Shown: in pieces, positions 1-7,441 of the stretch | Position numbering within the stretch: position 1 is the first letter of the stretch | Layout: every line of letters begins with the position of its first letter | DNA from: an uncultured Prevotellaceae bacterium | GTDB taxonomy: Bacteria; Bacteroidota; Bacteroidia; Bacteroidales; Bacteroidaceae | Direction of reading: 5' to 3' | DNA: 64,000 nt | Assembly (NCBI GenBank): GCA_900316475.1 | Contig: ONDA01000020.1 | Location: 41,335-105,334 of the forward strand | Translations under genes and position numbers: made by a program | The notes under the pieces: model-generated | Database searches by the model: none | Told to the model about the DNA's origin: nothing | The model's input: only the letters and a program-made list of their open reading frames with translations

Positions 1-2739
1 AACAAGATTCGCTCGTTCAAGCTGAAGCGCGGCTATATGGTAACCTTCTCGCTGCGTGCCAAAGGCTACGGCTACAGCCGCTGCTTCATTGCCGACGATG
101 CCGACCTGGAGGTGGCCGAACTGCCTGCCGAACTCGACAGCAAGATTACGTCGTATCGCATCTTCAAGTGGTACGACACGGGCAAACAGCAACTAGCAGC
201 AGCCGACGGTGACTATCCTGCCTGTTCAGCCCTGAACGTCACGAGTACCTACACATGGGGCGTCGGAAGCAACATGGGACCCGACGTCGAGAGTGTGCCC
301 CAACATATCAAGGAGAACTGGCCTTCGCCAGCCGAACTGGGCAGTGCTACCTGGTCGCCGCACATGAAGACCAACAACGAGCCGCGTAATCCCGCCGACG
401 ACTCCCCTTGCGACCTGAATGCCATCCTCAATAACTGGGAGGACCTGATGGCTACCGGTATGCGCCTTTGCTCACCGTCGTCCTGGGACGGCAGCGACTA
501 CTGGAATGCGACGGGATTCTTGAGCGATTTCTTCAACGAGATTGACGCCCGCGGCTGGCGCTGCGACATTATCGATCTTCATGGCTATTGGGCTGAAGGG
601 TCGTTCGATACCAACATACCTAACTGGTACAATGCCTTCAAGCGTCCCGTCTGGGTGACCGAATGGGTGTGGGGCGCTTCGTGGAACAACAATGGCGCCT
701 TTGCCTCAGGAGTTACCGAGGCACAGAATGCTGCTGCCGTGAAGCGCATCTGTGAAAAGATGAACAGCCAGGACTTCGTGGAGCGTTACTACTATTGGAA
801 TGGCGAGCGCGATCCGTCAAAGATTTACAAAGACGGCAAGCTCACCGCTGCGGGTCAATACTATGCCACCATCAACTCCGGCCTTGGCTTCAAAAAGAAA
901 AATGCCTACGTCCCCAAGGCTGTGGTGCGTGTGCCTGTGCTCGGAGGTTCACATACAGAATCGACCCATTCCACGAAACTCTCGTGGCGTGAACTGAGCG
1001 GTGAACTGACGGCGCAGATGACACTGGAGCGCCGCACAACTGCGAAGCCGGAATGGGAGACGCTGGCGACCTTCACCCCCAGCGAGGATCCTAAGACCTA
1101 TACCTACACCGACACCGAGGGAGGATATGGCTGCGACTACCGCGTTCACATTGTCGACTTCAAGGGAAGGAATATCTACTCCAACGTCCGTTCTATTCTG
1201 AATAACGAAGTGGTCTATCTCTATAACATCGGTGCAGGACAATGGCTCACCGGTGCTAACAACTATGGCACGAAAGCCTCGCTGACGCCCTACGGCGGCC
1301 TGAATGTCACGATGGGCTTCGACGATAGTGGCAACAGCACCATTGAGACCGGTATCAAGCGCGACGACAGCCATCACTATCTGAATGTTGACGGAACGTC
1401 AGCATGGGTCGATCAGGCATTGGGTAAGTGGAAGGTCACCGAGGTTGGCGAAGTCGATGGACGTCCGGCCTATACACTGTCGATAAACGACAAGAACCTG
1501 CAGTACGATGGCTCGGGCAGCGCATTGGTGCTCGGTACGGCAACGGATGCCAATGCTCAGTGGCTGAAAATATCGGAAGCCGAGCGTATGGAGATGCTGG
1601 CCAGCGCCACGAGTTCATCTTCTGTCGATGCTACGTTCCTCATTCCTGGTGCTTCGTTCAGCCTCTACGACAGCCGTAACGACAAATGGACGGGCAGCCC
1701 CTCGCTCGGTGGCAAGCAGGAAAACTATTGCGCCGAGAAGTACAACACCACCTTCGACGTCTACCAGAAAGTGACAGCGACGCTCCCTGTAGGCCGTTAC
1801 CGCCTGTCGTTGCAGGGTTTCTATCGTAACGGCCCGTATGCAGGAGCCGCTACCAAGCATAAGAACGGCACCGAGAGTCTGAATGCCTTGTTCTATGCCG
1901 GAACGACCAACGTGCCTCTCCAGTCGATATTCACTGAGGCAGGCAAGCTGGATGTCGGAAAAACGACGTCGGGCATCAGTGGCAAGTTCCCCGACACAAT
2001 GAATGACGCTTCCGACTACTTCACCGCTGGACTCTATGATAATAGCCTGAGCTTCTTGGTCAAGAACAGTTCGCAGGTGAATGTCGGTGTCAAGAAGACC
2101 GACGCTGTGGACAAGGACTGGACTATCTTCGACAACTTCCGACTGGAATACTTCGGCGACTTCAGCACCGCCACCGTTCCCACGCAGGCCATCGACGGCC
2201 AGTATTGGGCCACCTTCTTCTGCTCTGTCTGTGCCTACGAACTGCCAGAGGGGGCAACGGCCTATATCCCCTCACGTAGCGGTAACACACTGACGCTTCA
2301 CGCCATCGGCAATGTGGTGCCGGGAAGCTGTGCCGTCATCATTGTCAGCGACTATGCTGGCGACTTGCATTTGAACCGCACCACCTATACGCCTGATGAA
2401 GAGACGGCGGCTATCATCCGCAACACCGTACTGCGTGGTAACGACAACGATATGAAGACCTCAACCTACAAGAATCCCTATTCGCTGGGTAGCAAGGACG
2501 GCAAGTGCTTCTTCCTGCCTCATACCGCCCTCTCTATACCTTCGGAACGCGCCTTCATGACGATGACATCAGCTGTTGACGCCCTGTCGGTGGTGTTCGA
2601 CTCGCCTGTAGCCATCAGAAACATCACTACCAGCAGCACCCCCGCTTCCGGCGACGTGTATGATTTGCAGGGCCGTCGCGTCAGCAATCCCAAGAAGGGT
2701 GTTTATATTCAGGACGGCCGCAAGATTGTAAGACAGTAA
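1..2739 (+). CDS. Secreted glycoside hydrolase (Glyco_hydro_cc / GH128-like), 5'-truncated by window edge
   Basis: The reading frame is open from base 1, so the N-terminus lies outside the window and the Met at base 37 is internal. About 912 residues are visible. The first 300 resemble the glycosyl hydrolase catalytic core (clan GH-A type barrel): a NNEPRN motif near residue 115 (counted from base 37) offers the acid/base Glu, and VTEWVWG near residue 209 offers the nucleophile Glu, as in GH128-like enzymes. An Ig-like or fibronectin-like segment follows, then beta-rich domains starting near LYNIGAGQWL. The C-terminal 30 residues (YDLQGRRV, then GVYIQDGRKIV) form a sorting-like tail also seen in two other proteins of this window. 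It is probably exported and acts on a polysaccharide. The exact GH family and substrate are not certain. Confidence 0.65.
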   Translation, partial: NKIRSFKLKRGYMVTFSLRAKGYGYSRCFIADDADLEVAELPAELDSKITSYRIFKWYDTGKQQLAAADGDYPACSALNVTSTYTWGVGSNMGPDVESVPQHIKENWPSPAELGSATWSPHMKTNNEPRNPADDSPCDLNAILNNWEDLMATGMRLCSPSSWDGSDYWNATGFLSDFFNEIDARGWRCDIIDLHGYWAEGSFDTNIPNWYNAFKRPVWVTEWVWGASWNNNGAFASGVTEAQNAAAVKRICEKMNSQDFVERYYYWNGERDPSKIYKDGKLTAAGQYYATINSGLGFKKKNAYVPKAVVRVPVLGGSHTESTHSTKLSWRELSGELTAQMTLERRTTAKPEWETLATFTPSEDPKTYTYTDTEGGYGCDYRVHIVDFKGRNIYSNVRSILNNEVVYLYNIGAGQWLTGANNYGTKASLTPYGGLNVTMGFDDSGNSTIETGIKRDDSHHYLNVDGTSAWVDQALGKWKVTEVGEVDGRPAYTLSINDKNLQYDGSGSALVLGTATDANAQWLKISEAERMEMLASATSSSSVDATFLIPGASFSLYDSRNDKWTGSPSLGGKQENYCAEKYNTTFDVYQKVTATLPVGRYRLSLQGFYRNGPYAGAATKHKNGTESLNALFYAGTTNVPLQSIFTEAGKLDVGKTTSGISGKFPDTMNDASDYFTAGLYDNSLSFLVKNSSQVNVGVKKTDAVDKDWTIFDNFRLEYFGDFSTATVPTQAIDGQYWATFFCSVCAYELPEGATAYIPSRSGNTLTLHAIGNVVPGSCAVIIVSDYAGDLHLNRTTYTPDEETAAIIRNTVLRGNDNDMKTSTYKNPYSLGSKDGKCFFLPHTALSIPSERAFMTMTSAVDALSVVFDSPVAIRNITTSSTPASGDVYDLQGRRVSNPKKGVYIQDGRKIVRQ

Positions 2740-2750
2740 AACTAACGATA

Positions 2751-2786
2751 GTACCCAGGCAGCACTATTGTGGCCAGCCTGGGTAC
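2751..2786 (+). terminator. Stem-loop after glycoside hydrolase gene
   Basis: A perfect 10-bp inverted repeat (GTACCCAGGC / GCCTGGGTAC) with a 16-nt loop starts 11 nt after the stop codon and is followed by a T-rich stretch. It fits a factor-independent terminator for the plus-strand gene. Confidence 0.75.
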
Positions 2787-2849
2787 TTCTCTATTCGGCT
2801 GTAGCTTTGCAGGCTATATGGAAAGAAGAAGGCTCTTCCCGCTACAACC

Positions 2850-3329
2850 TTATTTTATATGTCCGTCAAAGCTGATGGGGTCGCGGTTGTTCGAACGTAC
2901 ACGTATGTTTGCCTCGCCGCTGTCATAGAGTTCTATCCAATACACATACGCGTCCTCCTTCGTCTTCACGTTGATTCTTATTTCGTACTGATGTTCTTTC
3001 TTTTTGTCTTGCTGATAGTGCAGCACCGGCTCTTCGAAGTTAAGCCCCTGTGAGGGTGACATCATCGGAGCCTGATAGGCTTGCCCCAGATATGGCAGAT
3101 AGCTTCTCAGCGTGTCGTTCCTCAGTTCCAGATAGAAGTCCGGCGTCACAGCCTTCATCCCATACCTCATGGTGTGCATCGAGGTTATATCGATACACCA
3201 CAGCCGCTTTTCTACAGCCTCTTTTATCGCCAGCCGTCGCTGTGCAGCCCGTTCGGCCCGCTCCTGCTGTGTTGCGCAACCCATGAGTATCGTCACCATC
3301 AGCAGCCCTATACAGATTTTCTTATTCAT
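2850..3329 (-). CDS. DUF4251 lipoprotein
   Basis: This is a 159-residue protein with a lipoprotein signal peptide: a Lys-rich start, a hydrophobic core and the lipobox LMGC with Cys at residue 18. The mature part matches the Bacteroidales DUF4251 family, recognised from the LRNDTLRSYLPYLGQAY segment and a following GLNFEEP stretch. The family is a periplasmic or outer-membrane-anchored beta-rich protein of unknown function. It begins 10 nt after the stop of the Vsr endonuclease gene, so the two are probably co-transcribed, although no functional link is obvious. Confidence 0.75.
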   Translation of the reverse strand: MNKKICIGLLMVTILMGCATQQERAERAAQRRLAIKEAVEKRLWCIDITSMHTMRYGMKAVTPDFYLELRNDTLRSYLPYLGQAYQAPMMSPSQGLNFEEPVLHYQQDKKKEHQYEIRINVKTKEDAYVYWIELYDSGEANIRVRSNNRDPISFDGHIK

Positions 3330-3339
3330 CGTTGTAAAG

Positions 3340-3873
3340 TTATTCCTCCGCTGCCATTGGCATTTGAATATCCTCTTCGGCCAGCTTCGGATAAGTAACC
3401 GTTTTTGCTCTATGATCCTGCAACCAGATGTGGTTCAGGGTAAAGGCTATTGAGTCCAGTGTCTCTTCTCGCTTTGATGGTTTTAGCTCGCACTCCCATA
3501 CCGTAATGCAATGCCACCCCATCGCAGCCAGCTTCCGCTGCTCCTCCTTGTCGCGCTCTTTGTTACGGCGAATCTTCGCCACCCAGAACTCCCTGTTCGT
3601 CTTCGGAATCTTGCAGCAACATTTCTCATTTGTCATTTCTCCTTTCTCATTGAGCGAAGTACCATGTCCATGCCAGAAGCACCCATTCACAAAGATACAC
3701 GTCCTGTATTTCCTCAGCACCAAGTCCGGATGCCCAGGCAGCCGCTTATAGTTCAGCCTGTAGCGGAATCCTCTCTTCCACAGCCCACGACGCACAATCA
3801 TCTCCGGCTTCGTGTCCTTCGACCGAATTGCTGCCATATTGGCATGCCGTTGTTGTGGAGAGATTTTATCCAT
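3340..3873 (-). CDS. vsr: Very short patch repair (Vsr) endonuclease
   Basis: Vsr nicks DNA 5' of the T in T:G mismatches that arise by deamination of 5-methylcytosine. Family motifs are present in order: RSKDTKPE (residues about 17-24), the catalytic LPGHPDLVL segment with the metal-binding Asp, FVNGCFWHGH, and PKTNREFW..KI..N..RD. At 177 residues it is longer than typical (about 140-150). Part of the excess is an insert between WHGH and the Cys/Pro-Lys-Thr-Asn motif that coincides with a repeat-like DNA stretch (3621-3652). No cytosine methyltransferase gene lies beside it in this window, so it looks orphaned. Start chosen at MDKISPQQRH, the usual N-terminus of the family. Confidence 0.88.
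   Translation of the reverse strand: MDKISPQQRHANMAAIRSKDTKPEMIVRRGLWKRGFRYRLNYKRLPGHPDLVLRKYRTCIFVNGCFWHGHGTSLNEKGEMTNEKCCCKIPKTNREFWVAKIRRNKERDKEEQRKLAAMGWHCITVWECELKPSKREETLDSIAFTLNHIWLQDHRAKTVTYPKLAEEDIQMPMAAEE
3621..3652. repeat. Repeat-like insert inside vsr
   Basis: Near-tandem TTTCTCATT / TGTCATTTCTCC units lie in frame in vsr and encode roughly residues 74-84, between two conserved Vsr motifs. This type of sequence is more usual between Bacteroidales genes. Confidence 0.5.
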
Positions 3874-3909
3874 TACTACATCTTATGTAAATTTTACATT
3901 TCGTCGATG

Positions 3910-3943
3910 CAAAGTTACGAATTATTATTGAAAAGTACACAAA
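3910..3943 (-). promoter_or_regulatory. Promoter of vsr
   Basis: Read on the minus strand, TTTG (3940-3943) and TAACTTTG (3910-3917) are separated by 22 nt, close to the Bacteroidetes sigma-ABfr consensus. The predicted start lies about 30 nt before the vsr ATG. Confidence 0.45.
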
Positions 3944-3980
3944 CGGAACGATTCTTTTTGTGTATTCAGTATTTTTGTTA

Positions 3981-4020
3981 AGACGTCACGGCCTTACAGA
4001 AAGACGTCATGGCCTCTCAC
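3981..4020. repeat. Dispersed 20-nt repeat, two units (family 1)
   Basis: Two tandem copies of a unit of the form AGACGTCACGGCCTTACAGA. Related units recur in the opposite orientation at 11888-11990 and 62141-62222 (core AGGCCGTGA followed by C or A and a T run). The surrounding spacer 3944-4085 holds nothing else I can identify. Confidence 0.6.
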
Positions 4021-4085
4021 CCCCTTTACTTCTTACCTCTTAATTCTTTCGGCGTTAGTGTGCATTCGCGTGTGAGCATATAATG

Positions 4086-4124
4086 CCAACAGGCCTATTT
4101 AGCATCGCTAAGTAGGCCAGTTGG
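4086..4124 (-). terminator. Terminator hairpin downstream of glmM
   Basis: Nested inverted repeat: CCAAC..GTTGG outside, GGCCTA..TAGGCC and TTAGC/GCTAA inside, with a 3-nt loop. It lies 24 nt after the glmM stop codon on the minus strand. Confidence 0.65.
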
Positions 4125-4147
4125 CTTTACTATATGGGTGTGACGTG

Positions 4148-5611
4148 TTACTGCATATCGTAGACGACCTGCATGAGGCGCTTGCCCAGCTCGTCGGCTT
4201 CGGCCATCGTCTGTGCCTCGCTGTAGACGCGGATGATGGGTTCGGTGTTCGACTTGCGCAGGTGTACCCAACGGGTGGGGAAGTCAATCTTAACACCGTC
4301 GATGTCGTTGACGACGGCTTCAGGGTCTTGGGCAAACATCTCCTTAACCTTGACAAGGATGGCGTCGACATCGGTCTCGGGCGTGAGGTCGATGCGGTTC
4401 TTGGCTATCTGGTAGTCGGGGAACGTGCGGCGCAGTTCGCTGACGGTGCAGCCCTTTTGTGCCAGCGATGACAGGAAGAGCGTGATGCCGACGAGAGCGT
4501 CGCGACCGTAGTGGCTCTCGGGGTAGATGACGCCACCGTTGCCTTCGCCGCCGATGATGGCACCAACCTCCTTCATCTTCGTCGTGACATTAACCTCGCC
4601 GACGGCAGCTGCCGTGTAGAGGCCACCGTGACGTTCGGTGACGTCGCGCAGGGCACGAGTGGAGGAGAGGTTGGAGACGGTGTTAAGTGAAAATTCTTCA
4701 CTCTTCACTTTTAATTCTTCACTTAGCACGTAGTCGGCGACGGAGACGAGGGTGTATTCCTCGCCGAACATGGTGCCGTCTTCGCAGATGAAGGCGAGAC
4801 GGTCGACATCGGGGTCGACAACGATGCCCAGGTCGAAGCCGCCCTGACGCATACGTTCCATAATGCCTTGCAGGTTTTTCTCCAGCGGTTCGGGGTTGTG
4901 GGCAAACTGTCCTGTGCAGTCGCCATTGAGAATCTCGTAGTCTACGCCGAGAGCCTCGAAGAGCTGTGGCAGGATGATGCCGCCGACAGAGTTGATGGTG
5001 TCGGCGCAAACGCGGAACTTGCGCTTGCGGATGGCCTCGGTATCAGCGAGACGCAGGTCGAGCACGGACTGGACGTGGCGCTGGTTCATCGTGTCGTCGA
5101 AGGTGACGTGTCCTAACTGTTCTACGGGAGCATAGTCGAAGTCCTCGGCCTCGGCGATGCGTAGCACCTCGGCACCGTCAGCAGCCGTCAGGAACTCACC
5201 CTCGCTGTTGAGCAGTTTCAGGGCATTCCACTGCGTGGGGTTGTGTGAGGCGGTGATGATGATGCCACCGTCGGCCTCGTGCCAGCGCACGGCCAACTCA
5301 GTCGTAGGCGTGGTGGCCAGCCCGATGTCGATAACCTCATAGCCCATGCCGACGAGGGTGCCACAGACAACGTCGCGAACCATGGGGCCCGAGATGCGTC
5401 CGTCGCGTCCGACGACCAGCTTACCCCGCCCCCTCCGAGGGAGGGGAGAGCCTGCATAATCCTGAACCCCATCTTTGGAAGGGGTGGCTTGGTTTCCAAT
5501 GAATGTGGCGTAAGCCGTTGTGAACTTGACGATGTCTAACGGGTTCAGCGTGTCGCCTGTGTGTCCGCCGATAGTACCGCGGATGCCGGAAATGGATTTT
5601 ATGAGTGTCAT
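4148..5611 (-). CDS. glmM: Phosphoglucosamine mutase (GlmM-type phosphohexomutase)
   Basis: The enzyme interconverts glucosamine-6-phosphate and glucosamine-1-phosphate for peptidoglycan and LPS precursors. All four phosphohexomutase landmarks are present: catalytic-serine loop TASHNP near residue 120, metal site DPDVDR, sugar loop GEGNGG, and phosphate loop RKSNTEP near the C-terminus. The start was set at MTLIKSISGIRGTIGG, ten codons inside the longest frame, because this is where family homology begins. The 487-residue product exceeds the usual 450-460 because of two extra segments, near residues 40-63 (before KLVVGRDGR) and 296-309, both encoded by repeat-like DNA. It follows a DUF4827 lipoprotein gene, a neighbour pair often seen in Bacteroidales. 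A phosphomannomutase role cannot be excluded from sequence alone. Confidence 0.85.
   Translation of the reverse strand: MTLIKSISGIRGTIGGHTGDTLNPLDIVKFTTAYATFIGNQATPSKDGVQDYAGSPLPRRGRGKLVVGRDGRISGPMVRDVVCGTLVGMGYEVIDIGLATTPTTELAVRWHEADGGIIITASHNPTQWNALKLLNSEGEFLTAADGAEVLRIAEAEDFDYAPVEQLGHVTFDDTMNQRHVQSVLDLRLADTEAIRKRKFRVCADTINSVGGIILPQLFEALGVDYEILNGDCTGQFAHNPEPLEKNLQGIMERMRQGGFDLGIVVDPDVDRLAFICEDGTMFGEEYTLVSVADYVLSEELKVKSEEFSLNTVSNLSSTRALRDVTERHGGLYTAAAVGEVNVTTKMKEVGAIIGGEGNGGVIYPESHYGRDALVGITLFLSSLAQKGCTVSELRRTFPDYQIAKNRIDLTPETDVDAILVKVKEMFAQDPEAVVNDIDGVKIDFPTRWVHLRKSNTEPIIRVYSEAQTMAEADELGKRLMQVVYDMQ
4685..4724. repeat. Repeat-like insert inside glmM (A/T-rich)
   Basis: Contains GTGAAGA/TTCTTCACT units arranged as direct and inverted repeats, in frame, encoding the acidic-lysine stretch EELKVKSEEF that interrupts the normally short segment before NTVSN.SSTRALRD. 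Confidence 0.6.
5423..5492. repeat. GC-rich palindromic insert inside glmM
   Basis: Two CCCC..GGGG-type palindromic blocks (CCCCTCCGAGGGAGGGG and ACCCCATCTTTGGAAGGGGT) lie in frame and encode a Pro/Gly/Arg-rich stretch just before the conserved VVGRDGRISG motif. Related blocks occur in uvrA and in the ATP-grasp gene at 56607-56636. Confidence 0.65.
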
Positions 5612-5648
5612 ATTGAGTTGTTTTTTTTTTCGATTATTCAATTATTCG

Positions 5649-5683
5649 TTTAATCGTTTTTTCGTCTAAACGATTAAAACGGC
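5649..5683. repeat. Hairpin in the leader between DUF4827 gene and glmM
   Basis: CGTTTAATCGTTT pairs with AAACGATTAAAACG across a short loop. It sits in the 95-nt gap before glmM. It is probably a transcript structure that lowers or stabilises readthrough into glmM, or a copy of a dispersed intergenic repeat. Confidence 0.5.
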
Positions 5684-5706
5684 GAAACAACGAAACGAGG
5701 CGGCTT

Positions 5707-6339
5707 TCACCTTCCCCGTTGGAAGGTGATGTCGTAGAAATACGGCTTGACATTAGCCTTGGCGTTGTTGGTCGTTCCCTGAGAGTGGGGGACAATGAGA
5801 CGCACGCGAGCCTTGTCGTCGGTGGCACTTGTCAGTCGGCCTAACTTGACGTATTGCAACGGAGCCAACCATGCCTCGGGCACGCTGGTGCCGTAGGTGA
5901 CGCACATCAGCCCGCGTCTCTCAGAGAAATAGGCCGTATAGGTACTGCCTGTGCGGGTGACGCACATGATGTCGGGTGTGAAGACGTAGGTACCCGTTAG
6001 GTTGTTGATGGAAGTGGTATCGAGAATGGCCTTCTCAGAGAATCGGCAAAGGATGTTCATCGTTTCGCCGTCCTTGATGGTTTCGCCGCTTCCAATGTTC
6101 AGTATCTGCATATAGACGCCACTCTTGTCAAGAATGACGAACTGTTTGTTGCCCAGGGTCTTGTCGCCCTGATTGTGAAACTGGTCTTCGCTGATAATTA
6201 CGAAACTGGAGTCGCTGATGAATTTCTCAATGGCATCGCGCTCGCGTTCCTTCAGCTCACCGTAGGTCTCGTAGTCATTACAGGCGATGGTGGTCAGCAT
6301 GACAATCAGCGTCGTGAGTGTATAGATGGTCTTTCTCAT
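5707..6339 (-). CDS. DUF4827 lipoprotein
   Basis: 210-residue protein with a signal peptide and lipobox-like IACN (Cys near residue 20). The mature region matches the Bacteroidales DUF4827 family, which is distantly FKBP-like. Recognisable parts are an N-terminal helical segment (LKERERDAIEKFI), a strand-rich centre with GETIKDGETMNILCRFSEK, and the C-terminal ARVRLIVPHSQG segment, reminiscent of the end of peptidyl-prolyl isomerase domains. It lies between an nrnA-type gene and glmM on the same strand. Its function is unknown. Envelope folding or quality control is only a guess from the FKBP similarity. Confidence 0.75.
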   Translation of the reverse strand: MRKTIYTLTTLIVMLTTIACNDYETYGELKERERDAIEKFISDSSFVIISEDQFHNQGDKTLGNKQFVILDKSGVYMQILNIGSGETIKDGETMNILCRFSEKAILDTTSINNLTGTYVFTPDIMCVTRTGSTYTAYFSERRGLMCVTYGTSVPEAWLAPLQYVKLGRLTSATDDKARVRLIVPHSQGTTNNAKANVKPYFYDITFQRGR

Positions 6340-6362
6340 TTGTTATTTGAATGTTTTGCGTG

Positions 6363-6395
6363 CAAAATTACGAATTAATCTGCAAACAGCCGCAA
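6363..6395 (-). promoter_or_regulatory. Internal promoter before DUF4827-glmM
   Basis: Minus-strand TAATTTTG (6363-6370) is a perfect -7 element. The -33 partner is weaker (ATTG near 6393-6396, about 22 nt away). It lies in the 63-nt gap after the nrnA-type gene. Confidence 0.4.
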
Positions 6396-6402
6396 TATTA
6401 GG

Positions 6403-7437
6403 CTACTTTAACAGCTTTTCGTAGGCAATGATGGCCTTCTGAGCCACTTTGACGGCCTCGTCGATAGAGCAGTAGAGGCGTCCGCCGGAGGCATTGAGGT
6501 GGCCGCCGCCGTTGAAGAATTCGGCTGCCATCTTGTTGCAGGGGAAGTCGTCGACACTTCGGAGCGACACCCAGACGAGGTTTTGCCTCTCCGTGTCCTC
6601 GCGCAGCGAAATGCTCAGTTTGTGACCCTTAATCTGTAGTGGCATGTTCACCAGTCCCTCGGCGTCGCCTTTGACGAAGTGGAAGCGTTTCAGGTCTTCG
6701 CGGTGTAGGGCGTAGTAGGAGGCGTGGCGTTCGTTGTCGACCACTAAGCGTTCGAGCATGACGAAGCCCGTCAGTCGCAGGCGGTTCTCTGAGAAGTTGT
6801 GGTAGACGTTGCGGTAGATGCGGTCTTTGTTGATATCCTTGGTCAGCAGCTGCGAGATGATATAGTAGATGGTAGGGTCGCTGGAGTTGTAGGTGAAGCC
6901 GCCCGTGTCGGTCATCATGCCGCAGTATATCGGCGTGGCGAAGTGTTTGGTCATCAGGTCGAAGCCGCCCAACTGCCAGACGATGCGGAAGACGAGTTCC
7001 GAGGTCGACGAGGCTTCGGGGTGGCTGACCGTCAGCACGGCGGGTACGTCGGGGCCGAGGTGGTGGTCGATGAGGACTTTCTTTGCGGGGGAACCGCAAA
7101 GGGCGGACTCCATTTCGTCGACGCGGCTTGGCGTGTTGTAGTCGAGGCAGAAGACGAGGTCGGCAATCTTCAGCAAGAGGTCGGCCTGTTCGCGGTGCTT
7201 GTCGTAGCGCACTATCTTCTCAGTATTGGGCAGCCAGTGCAGGTAGTCCGGATACTGGTCGGGCACGATGATGGTAGGCTCCTTGCCCTGCGTCTTCAGA
7301 TACTCTGCCCATCCCAGAGAAGAGCCGAGGGCGTCGCCGTCGGCATTCTGGTGGCAGGTGATGATAATGTTCTGGCTCTCGCCGATAAGTGTTTTCAGCT
7401 GCTCGAGCTGTTGGCTGTTCAGTATGTCTTTTAGCAT
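6403..7437 (-). CDS. nrnA: DHH-family phosphoesterase (NrnA-type nanoRNase / pAp phosphatase)
   Basis: 344 residues with the DHH/DHHA1 layout of NrnA, a cytoplasmic Mn-dependent enzyme that degrades 2-5 nt RNAs and dephosphorylates pAp. Motif I is CHQNADGDALGSS near residue 29-41, motif II FCLDYN, motif III VLIDHHLGP (the DHH triad) near residue 123, and the C-terminal DHHA1 motif GGGHLNASGG near residue 312. The ATG lies 4 nt after the upstream nucleotidase stop, indicating co-transcription. The enzyme is universal in this phylum and nothing in its sequence is unusual. Confidence 0.88.
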   Translation of the reverse strand: MLKDILNSQQLEQLKTLIGESQNIIITCHQNADGDALGSSLGWAEYLKTQGKEPTIIVPDQYPDYLHWLPNTEKIVRYDKHREQADLLLKIADLVFCLDYNTPSRVDEMESALCGSPAKKVLIDHHLGPDVPAVLTVSHPEASSTSELVFRIVWQLGGFDLMTKHFATPIYCGMMTDTGGFTYNSSDPTIYYIISQLLTKDINKDRIYRNVYHNFSENRLRLTGFVMLERLVVDNERHASYYALHREDLKRFHFVKGDAEGLVNMPLQIKGHKLSISLREDTERQNLVWVSLRSVDDFPCNKMAAEFFNGGGHLNASGGRLYCSIDEAVKVAQKAIIAYEKLLK

Positions 7438-7441
7438 TTCT

